Positions 24,301 through 34,629 of a stretch of 64,000 bases of DNA are shown one piece after another (the first letter of the stretch is position 1; each line of letters begins with the position of its first letter). The stretch is from contig OX291557.1 of NCBI GenBank assembly GCA_946406115.1, forward strand, positions 1,458,501 through 1,522,500. The letters are read 5' to 3'. The DNA comes from Apoda limacodes (taxonomy: Eukaryota > Arthropoda > Insecta > Lepidoptera > Limacodidae). The notes beneath the pieces were generated by a model. The model had not been told where the DNA came from, did no database searches, and was given only the letters and a program-made list of their open reading frames with translations. The position numbers were made by a program, and so were the translations under genes.

Positions 24301-24439
24301 GTGAGTTAAATTTCGAGCGAGTGCCTGCTTCTCATATTGGATAGACCGTAAATCAAATTTGATAAAATTTAAAATTGTTTTCCTGATACATGTGATTTTG
24401 CAAGGAAAAAGCATAAAATGGTGTCGTTGTCAGTGTCAG
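24301..24439 (+). other. Short SMG1 intron (139 bp) with an immediate in-frame stop
   Basis: The intron begins GTGAGTTAA, so reading through the donor meets TAA as the third codon. Every other complete intron here is over 1 kb. Acceptor choices in the same frame lie at 24439 (TGTCAG) and 24460 (GCGCAG). Confidence 0.75.
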
Positions 24440-24679
24440 TCGCCGGTGGGCGGGGCGCAGGCAGTAGTCGCGTCGCTGCGCGCGCGCTACGAGGCGTTGC
24501 TGGCGCTGCCTGCGGGTGCAGACGGTTCAGGCTCGGCCGGCCGCATGCTGCTGATGGGACTAAACGGTTTGTTCGCGGCGGTGGAGCTGCGCGCTCGTGA
24601 GCTGGCACAGCACCTCGCTGCTCCTACGCCGCCTGTCTGGCGCAAGATTGATCACATCAACGACGCTATGCACATGTCG
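24440..24679 (+). CDS. SMG1: SMG1 exon: insertion domain, WRKID block
   Basis: The exon is 240 nt, 80 codons, phase 0 at both ends. The translation contains VASLRARYEALLALPAG, then GRMLLMGLNGLFAAVELRA, then PPVWRKIDHINDAM. These match the SMG1 segment with QMLLVAFDGMFAQVE and AWRKID. The start at 24440 fits the length of the family best. A second AG at 24460 would remove seven codons in frame, so an alternative start at 24461 is possible. The donor is GTAAGT at 24680. The exon is GC-rich and preceded by a G/T-rich tract. Confidence 0.88.
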
Positions 24680-24689
24680 GTAAGTCTAA

Positions 24690-26030
24690 CTCCCGCATAA
24701 ATACACACTATATCTATTCTGCTTGCCTCATATATTTTAGTTAAAGGTAACACCTCAATTTCTAAATTCGTTTAAGAAATTCGGAGTTAGTCATATGAAG
24801 CTCACGGAGGAGTATTTGAAGACGTATAGTGTCTATCAATGTCTTAAATTATCAAATTTGCAAAGAGTGAATGCAATTAAATAGTTTCTGAGTAAATTAA
24901 ATATGTAAAATTACAGAAATGTGGAATAGATTAAGTTGCTAAAAGAAGAGATGTGAATAAGATTAAGAATTTATGGTTTGATATTGAGGTAAGCAAAGGT
25001 GCATAAGGTGCAAAAAGAAAAATATAGATGAATTGTTTATATACAAAAGCTAACCCAAAATGCAAGAAGGTAACAATGGTGATCCTTGCCTCGACAGGAT
25101 AAGAGTTATAAGAAATGATAAATATTATATATGAAGAAACAATAAATACTAATACTATTTTTAAAGGAATTTCTGTTACAGAATACAACATTATGGTTGA
25201 AGGTAAGAAAGTGCAATAAGTGCGAGAATTCAAATACTTGGGATTGATTGAGAGTGATTGCGAGAAATCAGGTAAACAATAAACAGCAATCCAACAACTG
25301 GAAACAACCAAAAATTTTCTAAGAAGGAACATTTGACGGTTGATGGGGTTTGTTAGTTCCAACACTGATAGTAGTGAGTGTTGGGTAGGTACGAGTGTGA
25401 TAAACGAATCATGAAAGTAGAGTTCATGCTGTAGAAATAAAAATATAGAAAAAAAAAGTGTCTCACTGGACCCTAAATGACAGAATAGGAAATAGTATGA
25501 CATGAGAGTGTTGCAGAGTAAAAGAATAAAAAAGTTTGAAAAGGAGAATAAAAGAAGATGTACGAAACAAATGTAAATAAAGGTAGATCTTATTGAACGT
25601 ATCTCGATCAAATGAAGTCCATTCCCAGGAAAGGCGAGGTCAAGCCAAGCTTCTAAGAAATTTCCCAAGGAATTTTTCAAGGATCTCAAATGGGACTGTT
25701 TTATTTTCATTGTACTTAAATTGCTTTGATAACTCCCGTCGCCTCCTTGCGCGGACGACGCTAATAAAAAAAAATGGTTCAGTAGTTTAACGAGTGTGCA
25801 GGGTCCGAACTGAATTTGTATAAATTTGAAGAAGTATTTGAGGTTAATTCAAAAATAGAAACTAAACGACTTAAAGGAGAAGGTTTGCGATTCGTCTTTA
25901 ATCATACTTCCATACTAATAATGTGAATTTAAAAGTGTCTGTGTCTGTCTATGCATCCGTTGTTGAATTAATTGTGATGAATTTAATATGGAGATAGCTT
26001 AAACCGTAAAAGACAAGACTACTTAAAAAA
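24690..26030. other. Intronic sequence with a possible decayed LINE RT tail
   Basis: Around 25215-25330 (+) the reading gives REFKYLGLIESDCEKSG and FLRRN, and around 25370 a SECWVGTSV block. These are reminiscent of the EFKYLG and ETW blocks at the end of insect LINE reverse transcriptases, but many stops intervene. A hydrophobic 259-codon open frame on the opposite strand (25710-24931) is unsupported. Confidence 0.35.
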
Positions 26031-27200
26031 CGGATGAAAGCTGTCAAACTAGAAGGGCTATATCTCCATAACTATTGATCGCAGACTATTAGTTTCTCTA
26101 CAAAAATAATAGATCACATCAAGATCGTTATTTTGGATGATATCCGTCAAACTAGAAAAGGCTATATCTTCATAACAATTGATCGTAGACTATAAGTTTC
26201 CAAGAGATCTCATCAAGATCGTTATTTTGGATGACATTCGCAAACTAGAAAGGGCTATATCTCCATAACTATTGATCGCAGACTACTAGTTTCTATACAG
26301 AAATGATAGATCACATCAAGATCGTTATTTTGGATGATATTTGTCAAACTAGAAAAGGCTATATCTCCATAACTATTGGTCGTAGACTATAAGTATCCAA
26401 GAGATCTCATCAAGATCGTTATTTTGGATGACATTTGCAAACTAGAAAGGGCTATATCTCCATAAATATTGATAGTAGACTAGGAGTTTCTTCACAGAAA
26501 TTATGGATCTCATCAAGTTCTTTATTTTAGATGGCAGCTGTTAAACTAAAAAGGCTATATCTCCATAACTATTGATCGTAGGCTAGTAGTTTCTTCACAG
26601 AAATGATAGATCTCATCAAGAGCTTTATTTTAGATGACAGCTGTTAAACTAGAATCTCTGTAACTATATCGTAGACTAGTTGTTTTTTAACAGAAATGAT
26701 AAATCTCATCAAGATCGTTTTTTCAGATGACAGCTGTCAAACTAGAATGGGCTATCTACATATATCTATCTATTTAGGCTATCTATAATGTCACATTTGA
26801 ATGTCAGGGAGTGTCATTTTTGAACAGTTTCAAAGATATAGCCATTTCTCATTTGACTGTCATCTGAAATAAAAATCTTGAGATCTATCATTCCTACGGA
26901 GAAACTACTAGTCTACGATCAATAGTTACAAAGATATAGCCCTTATCTATTAGACAGCTGTCATCCGAAATAAAGATTTTGATAAGATCTATAATTTCGG
27001 TATAGAAACTACTAGTCTTTAATCAATAGTTATGGAGATATAGGCCTTTCTAGTTTGACAGCTGTCATGCAAAATAAAGATCTTCATTAGATATTTCATT
27101 TCTGTAGAGTAACTACTTGTCTACAGTTTGACAGCTGTCATTAGAAGTGAAGTTCTTGATTAAAACTATTAGTTTACGATCAATAGTTACGGAGATGTAT
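26030..27200. repeat. Inverted satellite: direct half 26035-26765, reversed half about 26780-27200
   Basis: The direct half repeats a unit with CAAACTAGAAAGGGCTATAT, CTCCATAACTATTGATCG, AGACTA-TAGTTTC and CATCAAGATCGTTATTTTGG. CAAACTAG landmarks at about 26045, 26148, 26241, 26345, 26438, 26542, 26646 and 26738 give spacings near 103, 93, 104, 93, 104, 104 and 92. From about 26780 the same unit continues as its reverse complement (GATCAATAGTTACGGAGATAT and GACAGCTGTCAT). No ORF. Confidence 0.9.
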
Positions 27201-27640
27201 CGTTTTCTTAATTAAATTAGTATAAAATAGTATTCAAAACAAAACATTGAAAACATATTTAAAAAAAATTAAAATATTAAAAAAAAACATTTAGACTTAC
27301 ACAAAACATGCAAAATTTCCTTGAAATTTAAAAAGATTCACCAATTTTACTCGCAGATATATTTGTAGCTTATAAAAAAAAAGGTGTGCCGAGGGATAAC
27401 ATTTCTATTAACTATCTAGTTGTGCAGTTGGGTATTTCAAGCGATTTTTATACCCACGAACCAACTAGTTGTGCCGTTCAGTTAGTCCGTGGGGAATAAA
27501 CGGTTAAACTATATGTTAATTCAAGAAATAAGCTGTCTCTATTCTAAATTTTAATTTAATCGGTCCAGTTGTTGTGACTTGAAGGCGTAAAAAATACTCA
27601 CAAACTCTCGCATTTGAAATCGTTTTCATTATTTTTGTAA

Positions 27641-27820
27641 TATCTTTATATATATATATATAATTTTACTGTACGAGTGTATGTCGCTGTACTCCTCCTC
27701 AACGGCTGGACCGATTTGAATGGATTTTTTTTGTATGCGGATGGTTTAGATTCACAAATCAGCCCGGCAGATGGCGCTGCAGTCGGTATCATGCAGGAGA
27801 ACGTCTGCCCGGTCAGCTAG
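27641..27820 (+). mobile_element. Helitron-like non-autonomous element, 3' end CTAG
   Basis: A (TA)n start leads to GTACTCCTCCTCAACGGCTG, GACCGATTTGAAT, CAGATGGCGCTGCAGTC and CCGGTCAGCTAG followed by T. The block order and the CTAG|T end resemble another lepidopteran Helitron type. The 5' TC end is not clear. Confidence 0.55.
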
Positions 27821-28156
27821 TGCTTGTATAAATCATGAGTTTCCCTGGATAACAGAATGTTCGGTTTTCATTTACTATCGCATACGTCACATATGTCCCG
27901 TGTGTGTGTGGTACCTCGCACTTGCAATAAATATTCATATTTAATGCTCGTAGAATAAAAAGTACGAGTATATTGTATGCCTCGTATGTGACAAGCTTAA
28001 AGGTTGCGTGTTGCGTGTCGCGTGTCGGCAGCAACGTACAAATCATTAAAGTCAATCACGGACGGCTTGTTTGCGATTCAACTCTTGCCAACATTCAATT
28101 TCTACTTCTAATAAAAAAATGTGCTTCATCTCTGGTGGTGTAATATGACGTGAGTA

Positions 28157-28270
28157 AAGTTATTGTGTAGTCAGTAGAGCAATTTATAAGTATTAAGTTA
28201 TTGTGTAGTCAGTAGAGCAATTTATAAGTATTAAGTTATTGTGTAGTCAGTAGCGCAATTTATAAGTATA
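28157..28270 (+). repeat. 38-bp tandem repeat, three units
   Basis: AAGTTATTGTGTAGTCAGTA starts units at 28157, 28195 and 28233 with exact 38-bp spacing. The array ends about 35 bp before a SMG1 3' splice site. Confidence 0.9.
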
Positions 28271-28304
28271 AAGGATGTGTGTTGCGTGTCGGGTGGTGGT
28301 GCAG

Positions 28305-28495
28305 GCGGCGCTGCAAAGTGGAGCAGTGCGATCGGTATTGGAGGACATATTCCTGGTGCGCCGTGTGCAGACTGCCGCGGAAGTGTTTGCATCGTGCGCG
28401 CGCCTGGCCGCCGCCGCTGCGCACGCGCCACCGCCTACGTCACCGGCATCGCCCGTCCCCGCCGACGCCGCTGCGCTCTGTCGGCCCGTTCGCAG
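28305..28495 (+). CDS. SMG1: SMG1 exon: VLEDIF block of the insertion domain
   Basis: The exon is 191 nt, starting in phase 0 and ending with two bases of a split codon. The translation reads ALQSGAVRSVLEDIFLVRRV, then QTAAEVFASC, then an Ala/Pro-rich stretch. The first part corresponds to [20 protein letters not shown] in the family; the Ala/Pro part replaces a variable loop. The acceptor is GGGTGGTGGTGCAG at 28304, and the donor GTTACT at 28496 is weaker than consensus but the only one that keeps the reading frame into 32137-32264. Very GC-rich. Confidence 0.85.
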
Positions 28496-28499
28496 GTTA

Positions 28500-28980
28500 C
28501 TACTCATTTAACCACCGCATCTTTTTTAGTTAAGTCATCCAACCGAATTCAATTCAATTGTAGACATTAAATTAAAAAAAAAATCAAATCAATAATATTC
28601 CGAAATTATCAATCAGAAAAATAAAAGTCAATGGTACCTACAATTGTTACAATTCAACGAAAATAGCTCAGTCTTTTAACCTTCTGCGACTGACGTGCTC
28701 TGAGTTTCACAATTTTATTGACGTGGTAGTTAGCGTATCAGATACCAGATCAGACACCATCTTAACATATTATATTTTATGATTTTCATAGAATATACGA
28801 GAAGCTTCGATTATTTTCCAAAGATTTAGAGTATGTTTCATTATAAAAAAACATGTGATAATAAAAAAAGTGTAAAGTTTCAACACAAATCAGCCCTTGA
28901 AATCTTACGTCTATAGAAAATACTACGGTATAAGCAAGCAAAGAAAAATGCTTTCAATTAGTTTAAAAGGCACAAATAAT
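28500..28980. other. AT-rich intronic sequence, nothing recognised
   Basis: No ORF or repeat that I can support. Confidence 0.5.
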
Positions 28981-30420
28981 TATATAATTACGTTAGGTTA
29001 TTTGACAGCTTGACAACGACAACGATTTGACAACTAGTGTTGCCAGCAAACGCTACGCTCTTGTAGCGCATTGCAGATGCAACGTGCGAGACGAAACACA
29101 GGTTGTAATTAACAAAAAAAAAATTGCAAATATTATAGCACCAGTATTGAGCTACAATATCATAACACCAGTATTGAGCTGCAGTATTATAGCAACCGTA
29201 TTGAGCTACAATCCCAACTAGCACACTGGTGTTAATAACTACAGCTTATTTTACAGCTTTTAATATTTAACAAGCAATACTTAATGCTTTAAGGCGTATA
29301 TAAAGCATAACTATTAACTACTATAGTAAGTTATTGTATATTAGCGGTAGCTATATCTACTATAAAGGTACTCCTACGGGTATAAGCTTCTCGTAGCAGT
29401 TAAAGCTGTAAGAAGGAGTTACCACACTTTTATAAACTACTTAAGTTCTTGTATAGGTCTAATAAGATCTGTGAGATTTATATTATTGATAATAAAAGCG
29501 ATAGTACAACCAAATAATTTCAGCGTTGAAAAATATCGTTATGCAACCTGAAGCTATACAATAGATTCTAGAAAAGTTATTTTAACTCTATTGTAACGAG
29601 TAGGGTTGCACAAAAAGGCTTATTACTGCTATTAGTGCTAAAGAAAGGCTTGAGCTTTAAACTCAAATCGCTATTATATTTAGGACAATCACTAGTGCCA
29701 TATAAAAATCGGAATTGAGCATAAAATCACGCTATAGTTATACAAAAAAAGCAAATGTCTCTGTAATAACGTTTTATGTGGTAAATGCCACTACTATATC
29801 TCAGTATTAATACTTTAAGTGGTAAATGCCACTGTTGTTATCTTAGCAAAAACGCATTAAGTGGTAAGTGGTAAGCTCTACTGTGTCTCTGTTATAATAA
29901 TTCGAGCGCTAAATATCACTGCTGTATCTCAGTACTAACGCTTTAAGCGGCAAGGACCACTTTTATATCTCTGTTATGACGCTTAAAGCAGTAAGTAACG
30001 CTATTGTAGCATTTTTGTAACTAAGCTTAACCCTGTTATATCGCTATTATATAAGCACTACAGAACTTTAAGCTCTAAGGACGTGCGTCTCTTTTGTGGT
30101 CATATGTGAACTATAGCATGCTATAACTCAATTCTCACGACAGATATGTCACTTTAAACAATAGTTCGAACCACTGTACAGGACATATAACGCTTATGTT
30201 AGCGCTAATGTGCTAGTTAGGATATATAGCACTAGTATTTAGTTACAATATTATGGTATCAGTATTGAGCTACAATATCATAGCACTAGTTAGCTACAAT
30301 ATTATAGCACCAGTATTGAGCTACAATATTTTAGCACCAGTATTGAGCTACAATATGATATTATTAGTATTGAGCTATAATATCATAGCACCAGCATTGA
30401 TTTTAATGATTTTTATGACT
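28980..30420. repeat. Unclassified 1.4-kb repeat island (27-bp and about 50-bp units)
   Basis: Two clusters of a 27-bp unit (AGCACCAGTATTGAGCTACA plus seven bases), at about 29122-29215 and 30232-30405, lie in the same orientation. They flank a region (about 29780-30000) of diverged units of about 50 bp, each with a self-complementary GTGGTAAATGCCAC and TATCTCAGTA. In between is tandem-like AT-rich DNA. The open frame at 30253-30639 is a repeat product. I cannot assign the island to a known element class. Confidence 0.7.
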
Positions 30421-30639
30421 CTCCTAAAACAAGAGGGGTCAAAAACATCCCTCTCGTGCCCCCTTTTTTTCAAAAAGGGGCGTTTCCCTTCTTCTTCTTC
30501 TCATCTCTACTGCTACCGACCACTCGATGCATGTCGACCGCTAGTATTCGACATATGCCTAAATAGAGGTTCTAAGAATACGAAAAACAATTTGCAAACG
30601 ATATCCCCCATGTTTTTTCGTCATTCCTATTCAAACTAG

Positions 30640-31090
30640 TCGATGTTTCATCATAAACACTTACCACGGTTAACAAGCCGAGTAAATCAGTTTATCATAT
30701 CTCGAATTCATACATCAGCACGAGAATCAGGCCCCAGAAAGAATATAAAAATTATAGGTCCGTACACGATTTTTGCAAAATGATGGTTAACATGGACTAC
30801 ATAGTCTTAGTTTATACTTTATTTATAGAACTAACCCAAGCCTTCGATTACGTTAATTACAATATATTATTTAGTAAATTATAAGCCTGCGGTATCCGGG
30901 GTGGTGTTCTCTCACTTTTTGAATAGATACTCTATATTAAAGGAACTTGTACTTAAAGCTCAAAGGCGGTGTGTTCGTGCTATAAGTAATTTACGCCAAA
31001 GGGATTACTATTAAGATCACTTCAAGAGATTTAAAATACTTACTGTACTGTTTGGATCCGTAAAGTTGAAAATAGCAAAGTAAACAATTC
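30640..31090 (+). mobile_element. Decayed LINE RT remnant
   Basis: About 30820-30930 translates to FIELTQAFDYVNYNIL and ACGIRGGVLSLFE, the RT block with the first catalytic Asp position changed. About 30945-31060 gives KAQRRCVRAIS and FKRFKILTVLFG from the RT C-terminus. The region between (the YADD box) is missing, so the copy has an internal deletion. Confidence 0.6.
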
Positions 31091-31620
31091 ATAGTAAAGA
31101 AATGTTTCTTATTTACACAATTACAATTTAATTTGTTATGTTACGTAAATGCTATGCAACTAATGTTTCCTAACATGTGAGTGCACGTCGAATGCTTAAC
31201 ATGAACTTAATTTATTTCACTGCAATCCGCCAAATTGCACTAAAACTGAAATGCCACAGAAATGCTGACGAAGAGCGATGTACAACTATATAGTGTGTAC
31301 ATCCCGTGCACCGCCACTTTGTATTTGATCTGATCAAAAAATTGATCTGAATTACAGTTTGAAGTTGGTTGTATGCAAGTGAGGTGTATTATAAACTGTA
31401 ATGTACATAGACACAAGCTTCAAACTGTAATTCAGATGAGATTTTTGTAAAATAAGTAATTATTTTTAACATTTTAGTGCATCTCATTAAGCTGATTGTA
31501 TTTTTGTTAAAAAGATTTTATTTTCGAGTGTACAGGCGTGATGTTATGTTGTGTGTTTGCGTAAACAATGCATATTTATGCGACAGCAGCAATCGCGGTT
31601 GATTTGCTGTCATTTTTTTA
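31090..31620. other. Intronic sequence with one short hairpin
   Basis: TCTGAATTACAGTTTGAAG at 31346-31364 is perfectly reverse-complemented at 31418-31436, leaving a 53-bp loop. Nothing else is recognised. Confidence 0.6.
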
Positions 31621-31822
31621 AGAGTTCCGTTGTCTATCTCCGAAACTCATAATCCGATCTATATGAAATTTAAATGGGACTATTTATGAATAATCCCCTT
31701 TCGAACAAAAAAGAATTTTCCATATCCGTCTTTATATAACGGAGTTATGACCGAACATATATAAAAAATATATATTTAAGCATCCGAATTGAGAACCTCT
31801 TCCTTTTTTGAAGTCGGTTAAA
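31620..31822 (+). repeat. Dispersed lepidopteran repeat (GAAGTCGGTTAA end)
   Basis: It runs from AGAGTTCCGTTGTC, with CCGATCTATATGAAATTTAA, to AGAACCTCTTCCTTTTTTGA followed by AGTCGGTTAA. The terminal CTCCTTTTTTGAAGTCGGTTAA-like block is one I recognise as very frequent in Lepidoptera. Class unknown. Confidence 0.5.
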
Positions 31823-32136
31823 AAGACAACGCGCCAGGATACAAGAGCTAAGTTGAAATGGATGTTGTACACAAACTCGGTGGCTCACCCACCCTGCAGC
31901 CGCGACCTGGCTTCCAGCGATTTTTATTTATTTCCGAACCAGAAGAAAGAGAACAGGAAAAAAATTTAAGGACGATAGTGAGGTGAAAGAGAGAATTTTA
32001 GCTCATTCTCAAGGCTTTTAATGGTTTAGAAAATATTTCGATTATAAAGAAAGAAAGAGAAGTAAAAATAATTTCATAGTTTTTTTTTATGTGAAATGTA
32101 GATATAGTTATGTATGCATACGGTTGTGTGCGACAG

Positions 32137-32264
32137 GTTCACTGCGGAGTTCGTGTCGCGCTGCGTGCTGGGCGTGGCGTCGCGCGCGCTGGGCGCCGCG
32201 CTGTGTCTGTTGCTGCGACGCGCGAGGCTCGACCTGCGCGCTGAAGTCGAACAGAAGGAGATCG
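32137..32264 (+). CDS. SMG1: SMG1 exon: FTAEFV block
   Basis: The exon is 128 nt; its first G completes an Arg codon with the AG carried from 28305-28495, then the translation reads FTAEFVSRCVLGVASRALG, then AALCLLLRRARLDLRAEVEQKEI. This matches FTADFVRQLLIGLPNQALG in the family almost position by position. It ends with one base (G) of a split Gly codon. The acceptor is TGTGTGCGACAG and the donor GTAACG at 32265. The reading frame has no ATG, so it is easily missed by ORF finding; the ATG-initiated frame over the same bases (32091-32303) is a shadow. Confidence 0.9.
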
Positions 32265-32509
32265 GTAACGAACACTATTCACAATAATATTAATTTCGCA
32301 TGACTTTATGGAACAACTCAACGGAAATAACTATTAAAATGGGAGCGGATATTATATTATGCACCAGGCCTTAGACAAACACCATTTATATTCTACCGCT
32401 TTGCATTCGTACCAAGTACAAAATGTCACTTTTTTTACCTGAAGAAGGGCGATAGCTTCCAGTCCGAGGGTAAAAAAGCCATTTTGCTCTGTACTACCTT
32501 TTTGTAGAA

Positions 32510-33570
32510 ATAAGGTTTATCTTTGTTTATCTGTCTCTGTAGCTCATTTGAAAATATTTTCAAATTTGGCTTATGTTTGTTTATATGTCTGTGTAAAGCG
32601 AAGTAGTAAATGTCTGTAGCTCAGAGACATTTACTACTTCGCTGGTGATCAAATGTGGCTTATCTTTGTTTATCAGTCTCTGACTATAGCGCATTTGTGA
32701 ATATTATTAAACAGGCCTCTACTCTCAAAGTCCTTTATTATAGTTACGTAAGAAGCATTACGGAATTTGGTAGCCTTGTATGGAACCCTCAGTACAAAAT
32801 ACATATACGACGTCTCGAAAGGATACAAAATAAGTTTCTTAAATCACTAGCATATCGCACCTAAGGAAATTTTATAAACATAACATACCTAATTTAGAGA
32901 GCAGGCGCATATATTTAGACGCTATCTTCCTATATAAAATTATACATAACCATGTCGATTCTTCTTGCCTCTTGGAAAAAGTTTCTTTTAAAGTCCCTCG
33001 TGCATCCTCTCGTTCTTAAAATATTTTTACCTCAGGTTTTGTAAATCTAATTATGCCAAGCACTCTTATTTTAGACGCACCTTTCAAACTTATAATTATA
33101 TGTTATTCGCAACCGATATATTTGGGCTTTCTTACATAAATTTAAGAAAATGTACGAACTACTCGACTTAATAACTAAACTATACTACCACTTACTTTGT
33201 ACACAATTGTGTACATTTTAACTTACCTTCACAAACATTTGCTTACTAACAATCTAATAGTCTTATGTGTTATTTTTTTGGGACTCTAGGTCTTTCTGTG
33301 TGTCTTTTTTGTGTAAACTATTTGTAAACGACTGTTTGTACCCTTAAATAAATAAATAAAAAAAATATCAAATTTGGCTTATCTTTGTTTATATGTCTAT
33401 GTATAGCGCATTGGTAAATATTATCACTTGTGGCTTATCTTTGTTTATCTGTCTGTGTCTCTAGTGAACTTGTAAATATTATCACATGGGGCTAATCATT
33501 GTTTATCACTGTCTGTCTGTATAGCGCATTGGTAAATATTATCCAATGTGTCTTATTTATTTTTATCTGC
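32510..33570 (+). repeat. Diverged minisatellite (about 55-75-bp unit) split by a LINE
   Basis: Units with TTGGCTTATCTTTGTTTAT, CTGTCTCTGTATAGCGCATT and GTAAATATTATC occur at about 32520-32712 and again at 33363-33560. The gap is filled by a LINE 3' fragment. The joined ends of the two parts restore a GTAAATATTATCAAATTTGG unit. Confidence 0.75.
32712..33362 (+). mobile_element. LINE 3' fragment (RT C-terminus) inserted in a minisatellite
   Basis: 32715-32864 encodes TLKVLYYSYVRSITEFGSL, VWNPQY and RLERIQNKFLKSLAYRT, a jockey-superfamily-like RT C-terminus. Further decayed C-terminal sequence follows (SRRIYLDAIFLYKIIHN), and the element ends in AATAAATAAATAAAAAAAA at about 33345-33362. It is severely 5'-truncated. 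Confidence 0.75.
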
Positions 33571-33743
33571 ATTTATTATTCGAAAGCTACTGATTCGTTG
33601 TAATTGTTTTATATTAATGTAAAGATATGTTATTCTGCTACGTTTTAGTGTAATAAAGCACAGTACGTGTTAATATATTTTATTAAAAACTATTTTAATA
33701 TGTAAGTGTTGATAAGAATTATGATATGTTGTGTGTCGTGCAG

Positions 33744-33970
33744 GTGCTTCTTGGAGCGTGTCGCTGGAGTCGTTGTGCGAGAAGGCGGCGAGTGTGCGCG
33801 GGTGTGCGAGTGGCGCCCTGCAGCGTGCCCGCGCACTTGCCGGTGCGGTGCAGAGTGCGCGCGCCTCGCAGGAGCGCGTGCAGCGAGCTGTGCGCGGGCA
33901 CGCCGCCGCGCTGGCGCACGCGCACTGCGCGAGACTACGGGCCACCGCGCACCAACAGCTGCACGCTGAG
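33744..33970 (+). CDS. SMG1: SMG1 exon: Ala-rich helical segment
   Basis: The exon is 227 nt; two bases complete the Gly codon from 32137-32264, then 75 codons follow, ending in phase 0. It starts ASWSVSLESLCEKAASVRG, which matches the family's SKVSVDDLCKKAVEHN. The rest keeps helix spacing but has drifted to Ala/Arg/His; 21 of the 75 residues are Ala. The acceptor is GTGTGTCGTGCAG and the donor GTCAGA at 33971. Extremely GC-rich, so all six frames are open here and the overlapping ORFs on both strands are shadows. Confidence 0.87.
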
Positions 33971-34097
33971 GTCAGACTGCCGATAACGCTTATGCTTGCT
34001 TCGTTGATAAACTATTGATAAAGAGTTTCTTTTAAAATAAACATTACGAAAAAAAAAGAAAGAAATTTAGCATGTCGTTACTACCCGCATAATAATA

Positions 34098-34144
34098 TTC
34101 ACCTGACTCCTGACACCTGACACCTGACACCTGACACCTGACAC
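34098..34144 (+). repeat. (CTGACAC)n microsatellite
   Basis: A 7-bp unit is repeated about six times. Confidence 0.9.
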
Positions 34145-34484
34145 CGCTGCAACCCTTTTTGTGATAACGCTTCAGAGTTTATTTGTAGAGATTTCAACGT
34201 TTCATTAGCTGATTGGTTTTATGATCGATAAATTATTACTTACAATCAAACACCAACAATTATAAAAAAAATAACGGCTTTCTCTGAGTTTATGATTTCC
34301 ACAGATTTATCACAATATAAAGGCTGCAATAATCTAGATGAATTTATATTTATTTATTTTAGGTAATATTTTAGTATATAGTAGTGTTTTAGTAGTTGCA
34401 TAGTTATAGTTGTGGCATCGGCGTCTCTGCTCACCTCAGAAGAGGACCATCATAAATAATTACAGATTTCCAATAAATTATACA

Positions 34485-34625
34485 AGTCATCATCATCACC
34501 ATCATATTAGTTTATTTTGGTCCACTGCTGGGTATGAGCCTCCTCCGCGGCGCGTCACTTCTTGCCGTCCTCCACTGTCTGCATACAGCTAGTAACCAGC
34601 CACATTATACAAGCATTAGTCAAGC
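34485..34625 (-). mobile_element. RTE-like LINE 3' end with (ATG)n tail
   Basis: TCATCATCATCACCATCAT is followed by TTTTGGTCCACTGCTGGG, ATGAGCCTCCTCC and GGCGCGTCACTTCTTGCCG. I recognise this as the 3' end of a very common insect LINE, here on the minus strand with an ATG-repeat tail. Confidence 0.6.
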
Positions 34626-34629
34626 ATTC

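Noticed and set aside
24931..25710. 259-codon minus-strand open frame with hydrophobic runs
   Set aside because: AT-rich DNA gives Leu/Phe/Ile-rich chance frames. There is no start context, conserved motif or splice structure, and the opposite strand shows weak LINE RT traces.
30253..30639. 128-codon frame with VLSYNIIAP repeats
   Set aside because: Translation of the 27-bp tandem repeat. No sign of a real protein.
33670..33969. Overlapping open frames on both strands over SMG1 exon 33744-33970, and similar ones at 11301-11744, 28231-28570, 41811-42200 and 53590-53934
   Set aside because: Very GC-rich exons lack stop codons in all frames. Only the frame with phase-matched splice sites resembles SMG1.
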